From the NCBI RefSeq assembly GCF_029407905.1, contig NC_073628.1:60954501-61018500 (forward strand): DNA of 64,000 bases. The letters are read 5' to 3'. Below, in pieces: positions 32,921 to 44,137 of the stretch. Origin of the DNA: Bubalus kerabau (Eukaryota; Chordata; Mammalia; Artiodactyla; Bovidae). A model generated the notes under the pieces. That model worked only from the letters and a program-made list of their open reading frames with translations. It was not told the DNA's origin and did no database searches. A program made the translations under genes and the position numbers. Position 1 is the first letter of the stretch. Each line of letters starts with the position of its first letter.

Positions 32921-34500
32921 AAAAAGGCACTCATGCCTCTAATGACTTTCCTTTCTATCCTCCTTACACTTGTCACTTTTACAGTATTCACTTTTCTCAG
33001 GAAAAACAAAAATGTTTTTGTCCGTGTGCATTTTTGGTAAGACCACTTTTTGCAAACATTGTCTCTTCAACTTGAATTTAGTGGGCACCTAATTTATGAA
33101 TCAGGCACTCAGGCACTCATAGGTTCTGGATATGTCAAGAAGAATGAGAGATGATTTCCACCCTACACAAACCCACTAGCTTCTGATCCTTCACCAAGGC
33201 TTTGAAAATTTTTGAGTCAATAGAAAAATTAAATTTTCATCAACTGGTTTTAAAATTACTTTAAAAAGAAGATAAATATTTATAGACTGGTAAACCAGTC
33301 AACATAATGCAACCTAAGGATATGGTTAATGCTAATAGTAATAACATTAAAATTATAAAGTTAAAATTATCTTCCATTTTCCTTAAGTTTGAGCCTCTGA
33401 CTTTTGTCTTCTAATTTAAAATCTGGTCACCTTTTATTTGCACGTCTATTCTATCCTTGCTATTAAAATCTTTAAGCTCTAGAGATCTTCTGTACAACAC
33501 TGTACCTATTGTCAACAGTAATGTATGATAGACTTAAAGATTTGTGAAGAAGGCAGATCTAATACTAAGAGTTACTGCCACAATAAAATAACATTAAAAA
33601 ACTCAAATTAACAACCTTAACCTCAGGTCTAAAAATTACAAGTTGCTTCTGATGTTATCTGGAAAAAAATAATTTTAACTGTGTAATGAGATAGAGACCA
33701 GTAGTTGTGCATGTTGATTTTCCTATTCTTAGTAATAGATCCCAATCTTATGGGAGGCAATAAAATGCCCAATAAAGCACTACATTTTCCAGTCTCTCAT
33801 TTCACCCTATGGGTTTATTCTGACCAATGAAATCAAACACAGAGAGCTTATGCTCCTTAAAAGCAGATATCTTTCATATTCCTTATTTCTGCCACCTGGG
33901 ATTTGAAATTGATGGCTAGAGCTCCAGCAGGCATTCTGGTATCACTAGAAATATAAGACACACACTAAAGAGAGTGAGATAAAACATAGGCAGTCATGAG
34001 TCTCTGATGTGTATGGAACACTGCATTACCTAACACTGAAAACAAAGTAAGTTTCTTGAAGCCTTTCTTACTATACTCCTTTTTTTAATCTAAAATCATG
34101 TACACCTAGTATCTAATGATAAATAAACATGTTTATTCCTCTTTTATCAAAGGATTATTTAATTACTAAAAATTCTGTGTCTAGCACTAAATTTAAAAAA
34201 ATATATATAAGTAATAAATGAAGATAGTGTAAACTCATTCCATAAGATACAAATTCCATTTTTTAATATTAGAAAAATAATACATTATTTGAAAGTGTGC
34301 TATTAGGTCAAGGAATATGTATTAATCATACAACAAGCTGATTACAACATGGCATTTGTTCAATAACTAGGATATATTATAAAAATAAAATGTGATTTAA
34401 ATATACTGCATAATTAACGATTTTATAAAGGGAACTGCTGATCTGTAACTATTCAGGATTAATGTATGATACTGTTTTTCCAGTATTTTATACAAGCTTA
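32921..34500. other. AT-rich interval without gene
   Basis: Long AT-rich stretch. 33063-33125 ('agtgggcacctaatttatga', 'caggcactcaggcactca') looks like a MIR fragment in antisense. Otherwise nothing is recognised and no open frame exceeds 80 codons. Confidence 0.4.
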
Positions 34501-34501
34501 A

Positions 34502-35400
34502 GGGCATCCCTAAGTGGCTTAGTGGCATCCAGTCCCATCACTTCATGGAAAATAGATGGGGAAACAGTGGAAACAGTGTCAGACTTTATTTTTCTGGGCT
34601 CCAAAATCACTGCAGATGGTGACTGCAGCCATGAAATTAAAAGAAGCTTACTCCTTGGAAGGAAAGTTATGACCAACCTAGATAGCATATTCAAAAGCAG
34701 AGACATTTCTTTGCCAACAAAGGTTCGTCTAGTCAAGGCTATGGTTTTTCCTGTGGTCATGTATGGATGTGAGAGTTGGACACATTTCCACATGTGATGG
34801 ATGAAGAAGGCTGAGTGCCGAAGAATTGATGCTTTTGAACTGTGGTGTTGGAGAAGACTCTTGAGAGTCCCTTGGACTGCAAGGAGATCCAACCAGTCCA
34901 TTCTGAAGGAGATCGGCCCTGGGATTTCTTTGGAAGGAATGAAGCTAAAGCTAAAACTCCAGTACTTTGGCCACCTCATGCGAAAAGTTGACTCATTGGA
35001 AAAGACTCTGATGCTGAGAGGGATTGGCAGCAAGAGGAGAAGGGGACGACAGAGGATGAGATGGCCGGATGGCATCACTGACTCGATGGACATGAGTCTG
35101 AGTGAACTCCGGGAGTTGGTGATGGACAGGGAGGCCTGGCGTGCTGCGATTCATGGAGTCGCAAAGAGTCGGACACGACTGAGCGACTGATCTGATCTGA
35201 AGTGGCTTAGTGATAAAGAATCCACCTGCCAACACAGGAGACCTAAGAGATGTGGGTTTGATCCCTGGGTCAGGAAGATCCTGTGGAGAAGGAAATGGCA
35301 ACCCACTCCAGTATTCTTGCCTCGGAAATCCCATGGGCAGAGGAGCCTGAAGGGCTACAGTCCATGGGGTTGTGAAAGAGTCAGCCACTACTTAGCAACT
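34502..35400 (+). repeat. Bov-tA SINE split by a BovB insertion
   Basis: The SINE head is 34502-34524 ('gggcatccctaagtggct') and the rest is 35213-35400 ('ataaagaatccacctgcc' to 'ctacttagcaactgaa'). The 13-bp AAGTGGCTTAGTG occurs at both edges of the interrupting BovB. The SINE is therefore older than the BovB. Confidence 0.92.
34512..35212 (+). mobile_element. BovB 3' part inserted in SINE, 13-bp duplication
   Basis: The insert (34525-35199) is BovB from the SSPITSWKIDGETVETVSDF codons to the tail 'ctgatctgatctg'. Identical AAGTGGCTTAGTG repeats flank it (34512-34524 and 35200-35212). The C-terminal frame is open except for a change at 34781-34800, where a 20-bp block 'cacatttccacatgtgatgg' disrupts it after the CESWT codons. 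The same block is present in the BovB at 40568. Confidence 0.95.
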
Positions 35401-35411
35401 GAACAACAACA

Positions 35412-35600
35412 ATGTTTTCTTTTTTTTTTTATTTTTTTTTTTTTTATTTTATTTTTAAACTTTACATAACTGTATTAGATTTGCCAAATATCAAAATGAA
35501 TCCGCCACAGGTTTACATGTGTTCCCCATCCTGAACCCTCCTCCCTCCTCCCTCCCCATTCCATCCCTCTGGGTCGTCCCAGTGCACCAGCCCCTTCTTA
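35412..35600 (-). mobile_element. Ruminant L1 3' end, antisense
   Basis: A T-rich start (complement of the tail), then 'tttacataactgtattagat', 'ttgccaaatatcaaaatgaa', 'catcctgaaccctcctccct' and 'cccagtgcaccagcccc': the complement of the young ruminant L1 3' UTR. Heavily 5'-truncated. Confidence 0.88.
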
Positions 35601-36480
35601 AAGTGATTCTAACCACTGCCAAGGTTGGTCATCTACATAAATATAACACCAACATCACAATCAAGATATGACCATACCATCACCCTCCAAAGTTTCCTGT
35701 GCTCCTTGGTAATCCTCATTCTTGCCTTTCCCTTCCTGCCCAGAACATCAATGATCTGGTTTCATCACTGTCAGTTAGTTTGCATTTTCCAGAAGTTTGC
35801 ATGAATAAAATCATATAGGATACATTCATTTTTGTGTTTTTATATTTATTTATTTTTTTTTTGCTCTGTGCTTTACTATTTATCCTCTCCTCCCTCCTTT
35901 AGAACTAACATTTTTTGTTTTTCTATTTTTTACAATTCCACTTTATCTTCATCTTCCTTTTTTTTCTTTTTTCCTTATTAGCTGTCAGTTTGGGTTTTGC
36001 TATTTTAGTGGTTGCTTTGCTTTAATAATATGTATATTCAACATATAACTGTTTGCCTTCAAGTAATATTACTTTTCACATATAGTAAAAGGAACTTCTC
36101 ATAATGTACCTCCCTGTCTCTTTTCCTGGTCATTTTGCCATTACTTTCACACATTTAGTTCTACTTTGGTTAGAAACCTCACATTTTGTTGTTACCATTG
36201 TTATTCAAATAGTTAATATTTGTTAAAGGGTTTTTAATGAAGAAACAGTATTATGTACTTACCCACATGATTAATATTAACTTTACATCTGAAGCAATTC
36301 ATTTAAGACTTCATGAAGTGCAGGTCTGCTGGTTACAAATTCCTTAAGCTTGTGTACATGTAAAACAGTTTTTATTTCATCAGACCTTGTGAATTTCACT
36401 GTATTGTAGACTGTATCTGTCTGTGTCCCATAAATGCCAAGGGAAGGATTTTTGTTTGTTTGTTTGTTTTTTAACTAGAA
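35600..36480 (-). mobile_element. Old L1M-type sequence, antisense
   Basis: 'tcactgtcagttagtttgca', 'gaataaaatcatataggata' and 'cttcatgaagtgcaggtctg' are antisense phrases of an old L1. Diverged, with T-rich low-complexity patches at 35840-35960. Confidence 0.5.
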
Positions 36481-36554
36481 TGTAGTTGGTTTTCTTGAAA
36501 ATGTGATGTGTTCAGCTTTCAGTTCTTGCTTTTACATTGGTTTTGGAGAATCAC

Positions 36555-36757
36555 GGGCTTCCCTGGTGACTCCATGGTGAAGCGTCTACTTGCAATGCAG
36601 GAGAGCTGGGTTCAATCCCTGGGTAAGGAAGATCACCTGGGGAAGGAAATGGCAATCTACTGCAGTATTCTTGCTTGGGAAATTCCATGGACAGAGGAGC
36701 CTGGCAGGCTACAGTCCATGGGATTGCAAAGAGCTGGACATGACAGCAACTAACACA
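36555..36757 (+). repeat. Bov-tA SINE
   Basis: Complete, from 'gggcttccctggtgactcca' to 'agctggacatgacagcaact'. Confidence 0.88.
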
Positions 36758-36884
36758 CACGCAGAACCATAGGCAGGATTTAGTTTAAAGCTAAAAGGAT
36801 GCCCTAGTGCTGAAACCAGACTCTTCTGAGTACCCTGTTTTGTTGTTTAGTCACTATGTCTTACTTACACTAAGTAGTATAATT

Positions 36885-37000
36885 GTTAGTGATTCAGTCA
36901 TGTCAGAGTCTTTGCGCCCCCATGGATTGTAGCCTGCCAGGCCATGGAGTTCTCCAGGCAAGAATACTGGAATGGGTAGCCATTTCCTTCTCCAGGGTTT
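36885..37000 (-). repeat. Bov-A half SINE, antisense
   Basis: The complement of the 3' half only, from 'agtgattcagtcatgtcaga' to 'ccatttccttctccaggg'. The tRNA-like head is absent. Confidence 0.8.
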
Positions 37001-37264
37001 ACCCAAAGACAAATGAATTACAAGATTGCCAGCGTGGCTCTTGGGGGTAGACACTATTCCCAACCTTATGTGAACTCCAAGTACCATTTCCTCTCACCAT
37101 TGAGGTGGTTCTTTCCTCAGCCTAAATCAATACCTTGCTTGGGGCTGGAGGTGACCTCATGCAGATCTCTGGCACCCTCTCGCTATGCAGCTGTTGTCTT
37201 CCTTTTTATAAGGAAAGAGGAAGAGAATCTGTCAAGTGGGAGAATGTATTTGGAATTCACTAAA

Positions 37265-37502
37265 CTGACAAAGGCTTTTGTTGTTGTTTAGTCACTAAGT
37301 CAATGTCTAACTCTTTTGCAATCCCATGGACTGTAGCCCACCAGGCTCATCTGTCTATGGGATGTCCCAGGCAATAATACTGGAGTGGGTTTCCATTCCT
37401 TTCTCTGGGGGATCTTCTGAACACAAAGATCAAACCCATGTCTCCTGCATTGAAGGTAGATTCTTTACCACTGAGCCACCAGGGAAGCCCTGACAAAGGC
37501 TT
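37265..37502 (-). repeat. Bov-tA SINE, antisense, perfect 13-bp duplication
   Basis: The SINE (37278-37489), from 'ttgttgttgtttagtcacta' to 'ccaccagggaagcc', is flanked by identical CTGACAAAGGCTT repeats at 37265-37277 and 37490-37502. Confidence 0.95.
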
Positions 37503-37589
37503 AGTACCAGCATCCAGGAACAAAGGTTTTAAACTTTAAAATTAGAAAAATGTGGGGGAAAACTTGATCTAGGATTTCGAGAAGAAAAT

Positions 37590-38985
37590 TTGAAAAGATC
37601 ATGACCTTATAAAAAAGCAAGTGGTGCTGGGAAATCTGGTCAACCACTTGTAAAAGAATGAAACTAGAACACTTTCTAACACCATACACAAAAATACACT
37701 CAAAATGGATTAAAGATCTAAATGTAAGACCATAAACTATAAAACTCCTAGAGGAGAACATAGGCAAAACACTCTCTGACATACATCACAGCAGGATCCT
37801 CTATGACCTACCTTCCAGAATATTGGAAATAAAAACAAAAATAAACAAATGGGACCTAATTAAACTTAAAAGCTTCTGCACATCAAAGGAAACTATTAAC
37901 AAGGTGAAAAGACAGCCTTCAGAATGGGAGAAAATAATAGCAAATGAAGCAACTGACAAACAACTAATCTCAAAAATATACAAGCAACTCCTACAGCTCA
38001 ACTCCAGAAAAATAAATGACCCAATCAAAAAATGGGCCAAAGAACTAAATAGACATTTCACCAAAGAAGACATACGGATGGCTAACAAACACGTGAAAAG
38101 ATGCTCAACATCACTCATTATCAGAGAAATGCAAATCAAAACCACTATGAGGTACCATTTCACACCAGTCAGAATGGCTGCGATCCAAAAGTCTACAAGC
38201 AATAAATGCTGGAGAGGGTGTGGAGAAAAGGGAACCCTCTTACACTGTTGGTGGGAATGCAAACTAGTACAGCCACTATGGAGAACAGTGTGGAGATTCC
38301 TTAAAAAACTGGAAATAGAACTGCCTTATGATCCAGCAATCCCACTGCTGGGCATACACACTGAGGAAACAGGAAGGGAAAGAGACACGTGTACCCCAAT
38401 GTTCATCGCAGCACTGTTTATAATAGCCAGGACATGGAAGCAACCTAGATGTCCATCAGCAGATGAATGGATAAGAAAGCTATGGTACATATACACAATG
38501 GAGTATTACTCAGCCATTAGAAAGAATACATTTGAATCAGTTCTAATGAGGTGGATGAAACTGGAGCCTATTATACAGAGTGAAGTCAGCCAGAAAGAAA
38601 AACACCAATACAGTATACTAACGCATATATATGGAATTTAGAAAGATGGTAACAATAACCCTGTGTACGAGACAGCAAAAGAGACACTGATGTATAGAAC
38701 AGTCTTATGGACTCTGTGGGAGAGGGAGAGGGTGGGGAGATTTGGGAGAATGGCATTGAAACATGTAAAATATCACGTATGAAACGAGTTGCCAGTCCAG
38801 GTTCAATGCACGATACTGGATGCTTGGGGCTAGTGCACTGGGACGACCCAGAGGGATGGTATGGGGAGGGAGGAGGGAGGAGGGTTCAGGATGGGGAACA
38901 CATGTATACCTGTGGCAGATTCATTTAGATATTTGGCAAAACTAATACAGTTTTGTAAAGTTTAAAAATAAAATAAAATTAAAAA
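37590..38985 (+). mobile_element. Ruminant L1, 5'-truncated
   Basis: Begins within ORF2 ('aaaaagcaagtggtgctggg') and runs to a complete 3' UTR and an A-rich tail ending about 38985. The 3' UTR includes 'ggcattgaaacatgtaaaat' and 'gggacgacccagagggatgg'. Identity with the fragment at 51048-51332 is high by eye. It is the youngest-looking L1 in the window. Confidence 0.92.
37823..38641 (+). pseudogene. L1 ORF2p C-terminal part, open to its natural stop
   Basis: 272 codons of the L1 ORF2 protein C-terminus. L1 ORF2p carries endonuclease and reverse transcriptase upstream, both missing here through 5' truncation. Visible are the segment around KWAKELNRHFTKEDIRMANK and the conserved cysteine-rich region KCWRGCGEKGTLLHCWWEC (residues about 131-149), followed by LPYDPAIPLLGIHTEE and KQPRCPSADEWIRK. 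The frame ends at HIYGI stop. It cannot be active without the N-terminal domains. The Met start is incidental. Confidence 0.85.
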
Positions 38986-39310
38986 AAAAATAAAGAAACA
39001 AAGAGCACACACACACACACAAAAAAGCGATTAGCATCACTAGTGATCAGGAAAGTACAGGCTGAAAATACAGAGAGCTCTAATTTTACACTTTGCAAAT
39101 TGGTGGAGCAAATCAAGTCAGACAACACTAAGAGATGGCAGAGAAATAGAGCACTAATTTACACTCATTAGTTTTCTGTTGGGTGTGTATGGAGGTCCAA
39201 GTGATTAGAAAGATAATTTGGCCCAACCCAATTTTATAAAACTGAAAACATCACCCTACAATGCAGGTATTAAGTTATTAGTTATTTGCCAAGTTGTTTT
39301 TATACATGTA
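38986..39310. other. Non-repeat interval with (CA)n
   Basis: A short CA array at about 39007-39021 follows the L1 tail. The rest is unique and has no gene. Confidence 0.4.
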
Positions 39311-39314
39311 ACAA

Positions 39315-39530
39315 CAGGGCTTCCCAGGTGGTGCTCGTGGTAAAGAACCCACCTGCCAAAGCAAGAGATATGAGACATGGGTTCAATACCTGGGTCGGGA
39401 AGATACCCTGGAGGAGGGCATGGCAACCCACACCAGTGTTCTTGCTTGGAGAATCTCATGGACAGAGGAGCCTGGCAGGCAACAGTCCACAGGGCTTCAA
39501 AGAGTTAGATACAACTGAAGTGACTTAGCA
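39315..39530 (+). repeat. Bov-tA SINE
   Basis: From 'gggcttcccaggtggtgctc' to 'agatacaactgaagtgactt'. Moderately diverged. Confidence 0.85.
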
Positions 39531-40140
39531 CAAACATATAACACTAGGAGATATGTCAAAAAACAGAAAAATCATATAAAATTTCTCAGTTCATTTGGAA
39601 AAGCTTAAATTAATGGTAAATGAATTTTCAATGCAAAATTCAAGATAGCGGTTACCCCTGAAAGGATCAGCAAAGAGGAATGGTCACCAGAGTCAAGCAA
39701 GTGACCTGAAGGTAAGCATCATATTCAGTTCTTAGACTGAGTGCTGAGTCTTTGAAGAGATAATCTGGATGAACAGAAGTTATAATCCCTGATATAAAGA
39801 TCAGAAAATATGTAAGTGACCCAAAGAAAAAATTTTTTTCAATCATATATGGTTGCAATGTTACAGATAATAATGATGAACTCGCAGTCTTGCCATTAAA
39901 TCAATGCCATTATATAAAAAATGAGGTTATATAAATCTTTAAAGTGGTAAACTGTAAAAATGCTCCTTTGAACATTACACCAGTAATTTCAAGTCTTTAG
40001 AAAACAAGTTTGAAGAGATAGGAAAATCCTAATGTAATTCATAGGAAAATCCTATGAATTATATATATATGAAAGTACTTATACTTTCTATTGACAAAAA
40101 CTTTCCTCATGGAAGTATTTATACTTTCTATTGACAAAAA
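39531..40140. other. Non-repeat interval
   Basis: AT-rich unique sequence ending in the 40-bp tandem duplication at 40073. Confidence 0.4.
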
Positions 40141-40152
40141 CTTTCCTCATGG
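40073..40152. repeat. 40-bp tandem duplication
   Basis: Two adjacent 40-bp units beginning 'aagtacttatactttctatt' and 'aagtatttatactttctatt', differing at one base. An imperfect duplication of 'aggaaaatcct' lies just upstream (40019-40052). Confidence 0.88.
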
Positions 40153-40400
40153 TTTTTTTTTAATGTATGCTTTACATATTTACCTACCCCTCTAATGCCA
40201 GGCAACAACTAATCTGTTGTCACCATGAATTATTCTGCATTTTTCTCTAATTTTGTATATGTTCAACTACGCATAAATATCCTTTTTGTCTATCTTCTTT
40301 CTTTAGGCATATCTGAGATTTGTTCATGTTGCATAGGTTAATCGTTCATTCCTTGGTACTCTTCTATTACTTTATATGAAAACAGTAAAGTTTATTTACC
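40145..40400 (-). mobile_element. Old L1-like fragment, antisense
   Basis: 'ggcatatctgagatttgttc' and 'ttcattccttggtactcttc' resemble antisense L1 3' region. Short and diverged. Confidence 0.45.
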
Positions 40401-40411
40401 CCTTTGCTTAT

Positions 40412-40530
40412 GGAGGAGGAAATGACAACCCACCCCAGTATTCTTGCCTGGAGAATCCCAGGACAAAGAAGCCTGGCAGGCTACAATTCATGGCGTCACA
40501 AAAAGTGAGCCATGAGTGAGAACACACATG
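40412..40530 (+). repeat. Bov-A half SINE
   Basis: 'ggaggaggaaatgacaaccc' to 'agccatgagtgag'. The tRNA-like head is missing. Confidence 0.78.
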
Positions 40531-40546
40531 GATGCACTATTGTTTG

Positions 40547-41107
40547 TTAAATTTTTCTTACAATATTTAGTTTAATTCAGTTCAGTTCAGTTCAGTCACT
40601 CACTCGTGTCCGACTCTTTGTGACCCGAAGAATCGCAGCGCGCAAGGCCTCCGTGTCCATCACCAACTCCCGGAGTTCACTCAGACTCATGTCCATCGAG
40701 TCAGTGATGCCATCCGGCCATCTCATCCTCTGTCGTCCCCTTCTCCTCCTGCCCCCAAATCCCTCCCAGCATCAGAGTCTTTTCCAATGAGTCAACTCTT
40801 TGCATGAGGTGGCCAAAGTACTGGAGTTTCAGCTTTAGCATCATGCCTTCCAAAGAAATCCCAGGGCCAATCTCCTTCAGAATGGACTGGTTGGACCTCC
40901 TCGCAGTCCAAGGGACTCTCAAGAGTCTTCTCCAACACGACAATTCAAAAGCATCAATTCTTTGGCACTCAGCCTTCTTCATCCATCACATGTGGAAATG
41001 TGTCCAACTCTCACATCCATACAAGACCACAGGAAAAACCATAGCCTTGACTAGACGGACCTTTGTTGGCAAAGTAATGTCTTTCATTAAGTTTTTCTTA
41101 CAATATT
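40547..41107 (-). mobile_element. BovB 3' part with 21-bp target-site duplication
   Basis: The antisense BovB insert (40568-41086) runs from the tail complement ('ttcagttcagttcagttcag') back to the 'SRDITLPTKVR' codons. It is flanked by 21-bp direct repeats with one mismatch: 40547-40567 and 41087-41107, both of the form TTAA(A/G)TTTTTCTTACAATATT. It carries the same 20-bp block (complement at 40983-41002) as the BovB at 34525. Confidence 0.93.
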
Positions 41108-42036
41108 AATTTATTTTTAGTTACATCCAATTTATTTTCAACTTGGACATTTAATTTTCATCTCTAGAAGTCTGAAACTCTGATTTGCATTCCTTTTGAT
41201 CTTCTTTGTATCTACTTTTTGGACAGAGGCAATAACAATATAATAATTCTTTTAATGTCAGTGCTTACTATTTCTAATACTTGCTTGGTAATTTTTCACT
41301 GGTTCTCTGACACTGTAAATTTTACATAGTGGATAGTATATATACTGACTTCTACAAATATTCTCATACTTGAATTTGAGGCTTATTAAAATTCCTTTGA
41401 AACTTTTGATCCTCTGGATCTAGTTTATAAGAAATTCCTTTTGATCCTCTGGATCTAGTTAATAGGACTTGTTATTTGGAACTTTTGAAGTGTTTTGCTT
41501 TAGACTAATTATTTCCTACTACTGTGGAAAAACCCTCCATGTACAATACCCTGTAAACTTTGAGATTTTCCAATCTGGGGGATGGGAACACGCACATGAC
41601 TGTCCTTGTGCGGAGGCTCTGCCCTGTCACACCCAATCCTCCAAGTGGTTTTCCCTGACCTCAGGCACATATACTGGTCAGTATGCAGCCAAATGCTTAA
41701 GGGGGTCTTCTCTCATCATCTGGAATTCTCTCTCAGTGCCCAGTAATGCATTGTTTTATGCAAAATTGGATTTAAAACATTAATTTACAATAAAAATGCT
41801 TATGTGCTTACACTACCAGTGATACATTTCTCACAGTGGTAAAAATTACAAAGTATATATCATGTTCAAAGGGCAATTTTCATACAATAGTCAAGTCATT
41901 TCAAATCATTTTGGTTCCAAACATGTTAAATACTGCTTCAAGAGGAGTAAATTTTCTATGTAAGACATGTAATAATTTTCTTATACACATGTCCACACAA
42001 ATATAAATTTATCTTTTTCCTAGGGTAAACATCCAT
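41108..42036. other. Non-repeat interval
   Basis: Contains the tandem duplication at 41388. The 104-codon frame at 41469-41783 has no recognisable motif and is not called. Confidence 0.4.
41388..41466. repeat. Tandem duplication, about 35-44 bp unit
   Basis: 'aaattcctttgaaacttttg' then 'atcctctggatctagtttat' is followed directly by 'aaattccttttgatcctctg' then 'gatctagttaatagg'. The first copy has a few extra bases. This is a second local tandem duplication 1.3 kb from the one at 40073. Confidence 0.8.
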
Positions 42037-42037
42037 C

Positions 42038-42232
42038 ATGGGCTCAGTTGTGTCTCACCCTTTATCACCCCATGGACTGTAGTCTGCCAGGCTCCTCTGT
42101 CCATGGGACTTTCCAGGCAACAATACTGGAGTGAGTTGCCATTTCCTTCTCTAGGGGATCTTCCCAACCCAGGGATTGAACCTGTGTCTCTTATGAGTCT
42201 AGTATTGGCAGGCAGGTTCTTTACCATTTTTA
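42038..42232 (-). repeat. Bov-tA SINE, antisense
   Basis: The complement from 'gggctcagttgtgtctcacc' to 'ggcaggcaggttctttacca'. Confidence 0.85.
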
Positions 42233-42402
42233 GGGTATACTTTTATATAAGTTTAATTAAACAATAGTTGTTCTTTACCAATTTCCCCTTTTTCAATGTA
42301 AAAATGTTATATTTTCTTACATATATTGATTATATATTTTAAAACATGTATTTATATATTCTTATGAGATATATGTATATATTTTTACACACACCGACTA
42401 GG

Positions 42403-42685
42403 AACTGGAGAAGGCAATGGTGACACACTCCAGTACTCTTGTCTGGAAAATCCCATGGACAGAGGAGCCTGGTAGGCTGCAGTCCATGGGGTCGCTAAGA
42501 GTCGGCCACCACTGAGCGAATTCACTTTCACTTTTCACTTTCATGCATTGGAGAAGGAAATGGCAACCCACTCCAGTGTTCTTGCCAGGAGAATCCCAGG
42601 GACATCGGAGCCAGGTGGGCTGCCATCTATGGGGTCATACAGAGTCAGACAGGACTGAAGCAATGCAGCAGCAGCAGCAACAGAC
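42403..42685 (+). repeat. Bov-A2 SINE with (CAG)n tail
   Basis: A dimer from 'tggagaaggcaatggtgaca' through 'cacttttcactttcatgcat' to 'aagcaatgcagcagcagc'. Confidence 0.92.
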
Positions 42686-42815
42686 AAAGAACAATTAATT
42701 AATTGCATCAACTGATAAAACGCTAAACTCAGGAAGATCAATTTCTTATCTAATAGTTTCCACCAACTCCTCCCTCTTTCAACATGCAAATCGTGGGATT
42801 TTATATGTAAACCAC

Positions 42816-43990
42816 TGGTTTTAGAAAAGGCAGAGGAACCAGAGATCAAATTGCCAACATCCATTGGATCATCAAAAAAGCAAGAGAGTTCCAGAAAGAC
42901 ATCTATTTCTGCTTTATTCACTATACTGATGCCTTTGACTCTGTGGATCACCATAAACTGTGGAAAATTCTGAAAGACATGGGAATACCAGATCACCTGA
43001 CAGCCTCTTGAGAAATCTGTATGCAGGTCAGGAAGCAACAGTTAGAACTGGACATGGAACTAAAGATTGGTTCCAAATAGGAAAAGGAGTACGTCACAGC
43101 TTTATGTTGTCACCCTGTTTATTTAACTTATACACAGAGTACATCATGAGAAATGCTGGGCTGGATGAAGCACAAGCTGGAATCAAGATTGGCGGGAGAA
43201 ATTTCAATAACCTCAGATATGCAGATGACACCACCCTTATGGCAGAAAGTGAAGAGGAACTAAAAAGCCTCTTGATAAAACTGAAAGAGGAGAGTGAAAA
43301 AGTTGTCTTCAAACTCAACATTCAGAAAATGAAGATCATGGAATCCGGTCCCATCACTTCATGGCAAGTAGATGGGGAAACCATGGCAGATTTTATTTTT
43401 TGGGGGCTCCAAAATTACTGCAGATGGTGATTGCAACCACGAAATTAAAAGACACTTATTCCTTGGAAGAAAAGTTATGAGCAATCTAGACAGCATATTA
43501 AAAAGCAGAGACATTACTTTGCCAACAAAGGTCCGCCTAGTCAAGGCTATGGTTTTTCCAGTAGTCATGTATGGATATGGGAGTTGGACTATAAAGAAAG
43601 CTGAGTGCCAAAGAATCGATGCTTTTGAATTGTGGTGTTAGAGAAGACTCTTGAGAGTCCCTTGGACTGAAAGGAGATCCAACCGGTCCATCCTAAAGGA
43701 AATCAGTCCTGAATATTCATTGGAAGGACTGACGTTGAAGCTGAAACTCCAATACTTTGGCCACCTGATGGGAAGAACTGACATATTTGAAAAGACCCTG
43801 ATGCTGGAAGGGAGACCCTGAAGGTGGGAGAAGAAGAGGACCACAAAGGATGAGAATGGTGGATGGCATCACTGACTCAATGGACATGAGTTTGAGTAAA
43901 CTCTGGGAGTTGGTAATGGACAGGGAGGCCTGGCCTGATGCAGTCCATGGGGTCACAAAGAGTGAGACAGGACTTAGTGACTGAACTGAA
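42816..43990 (+). mobile_element. BovB, 5'-truncated, sense
   Basis: Starts in the reverse transcriptase ('ggttttagaaaaggcagagg', codons GFRKGRGTRDQ) and runs to the 3' end at about 43990. The frame 42960-43430 keeps LSPCLFNLYTEYIMR and NLRYADDTTLMAES. A one-base change near 43010 and several downstream breaks disable it. A short local duplication ('gaccctgatgctggaaggga' then 'gaccctgaag') sits at 43794-43820. Confidence 0.9.
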
Positions 43991-44137
43991 AACCTTCTAG
44001 ATCCATTGTTTTAGCCAGAGGGTGTTCAATATTTTTGACACAAATTTCCCTTCACTTCTAAAGATGGTTCCACACTGAAACCATTCTTTTGTTCCAATCT
44101 CAGAGTCAATCATTATAGTAAACAAACTGGTAACATG
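43991..44137. other. Short unique spacer
   Basis: About 150 bp, not recognised. Confidence 0.35.

Noticed and set aside
38707..38928. 73-codon frame MDSVGEGEGGEIWENG
   Set aside because: This is the 3' UTR of ruminant L1 and recurs in antisense at 47911-48186. It is not a known L1 protein.
40547..41466. CRISPR-like repeat/spacer array
   Set aside because: Only pairs of tandem units without regular spacers; eukaryotic genomic context.
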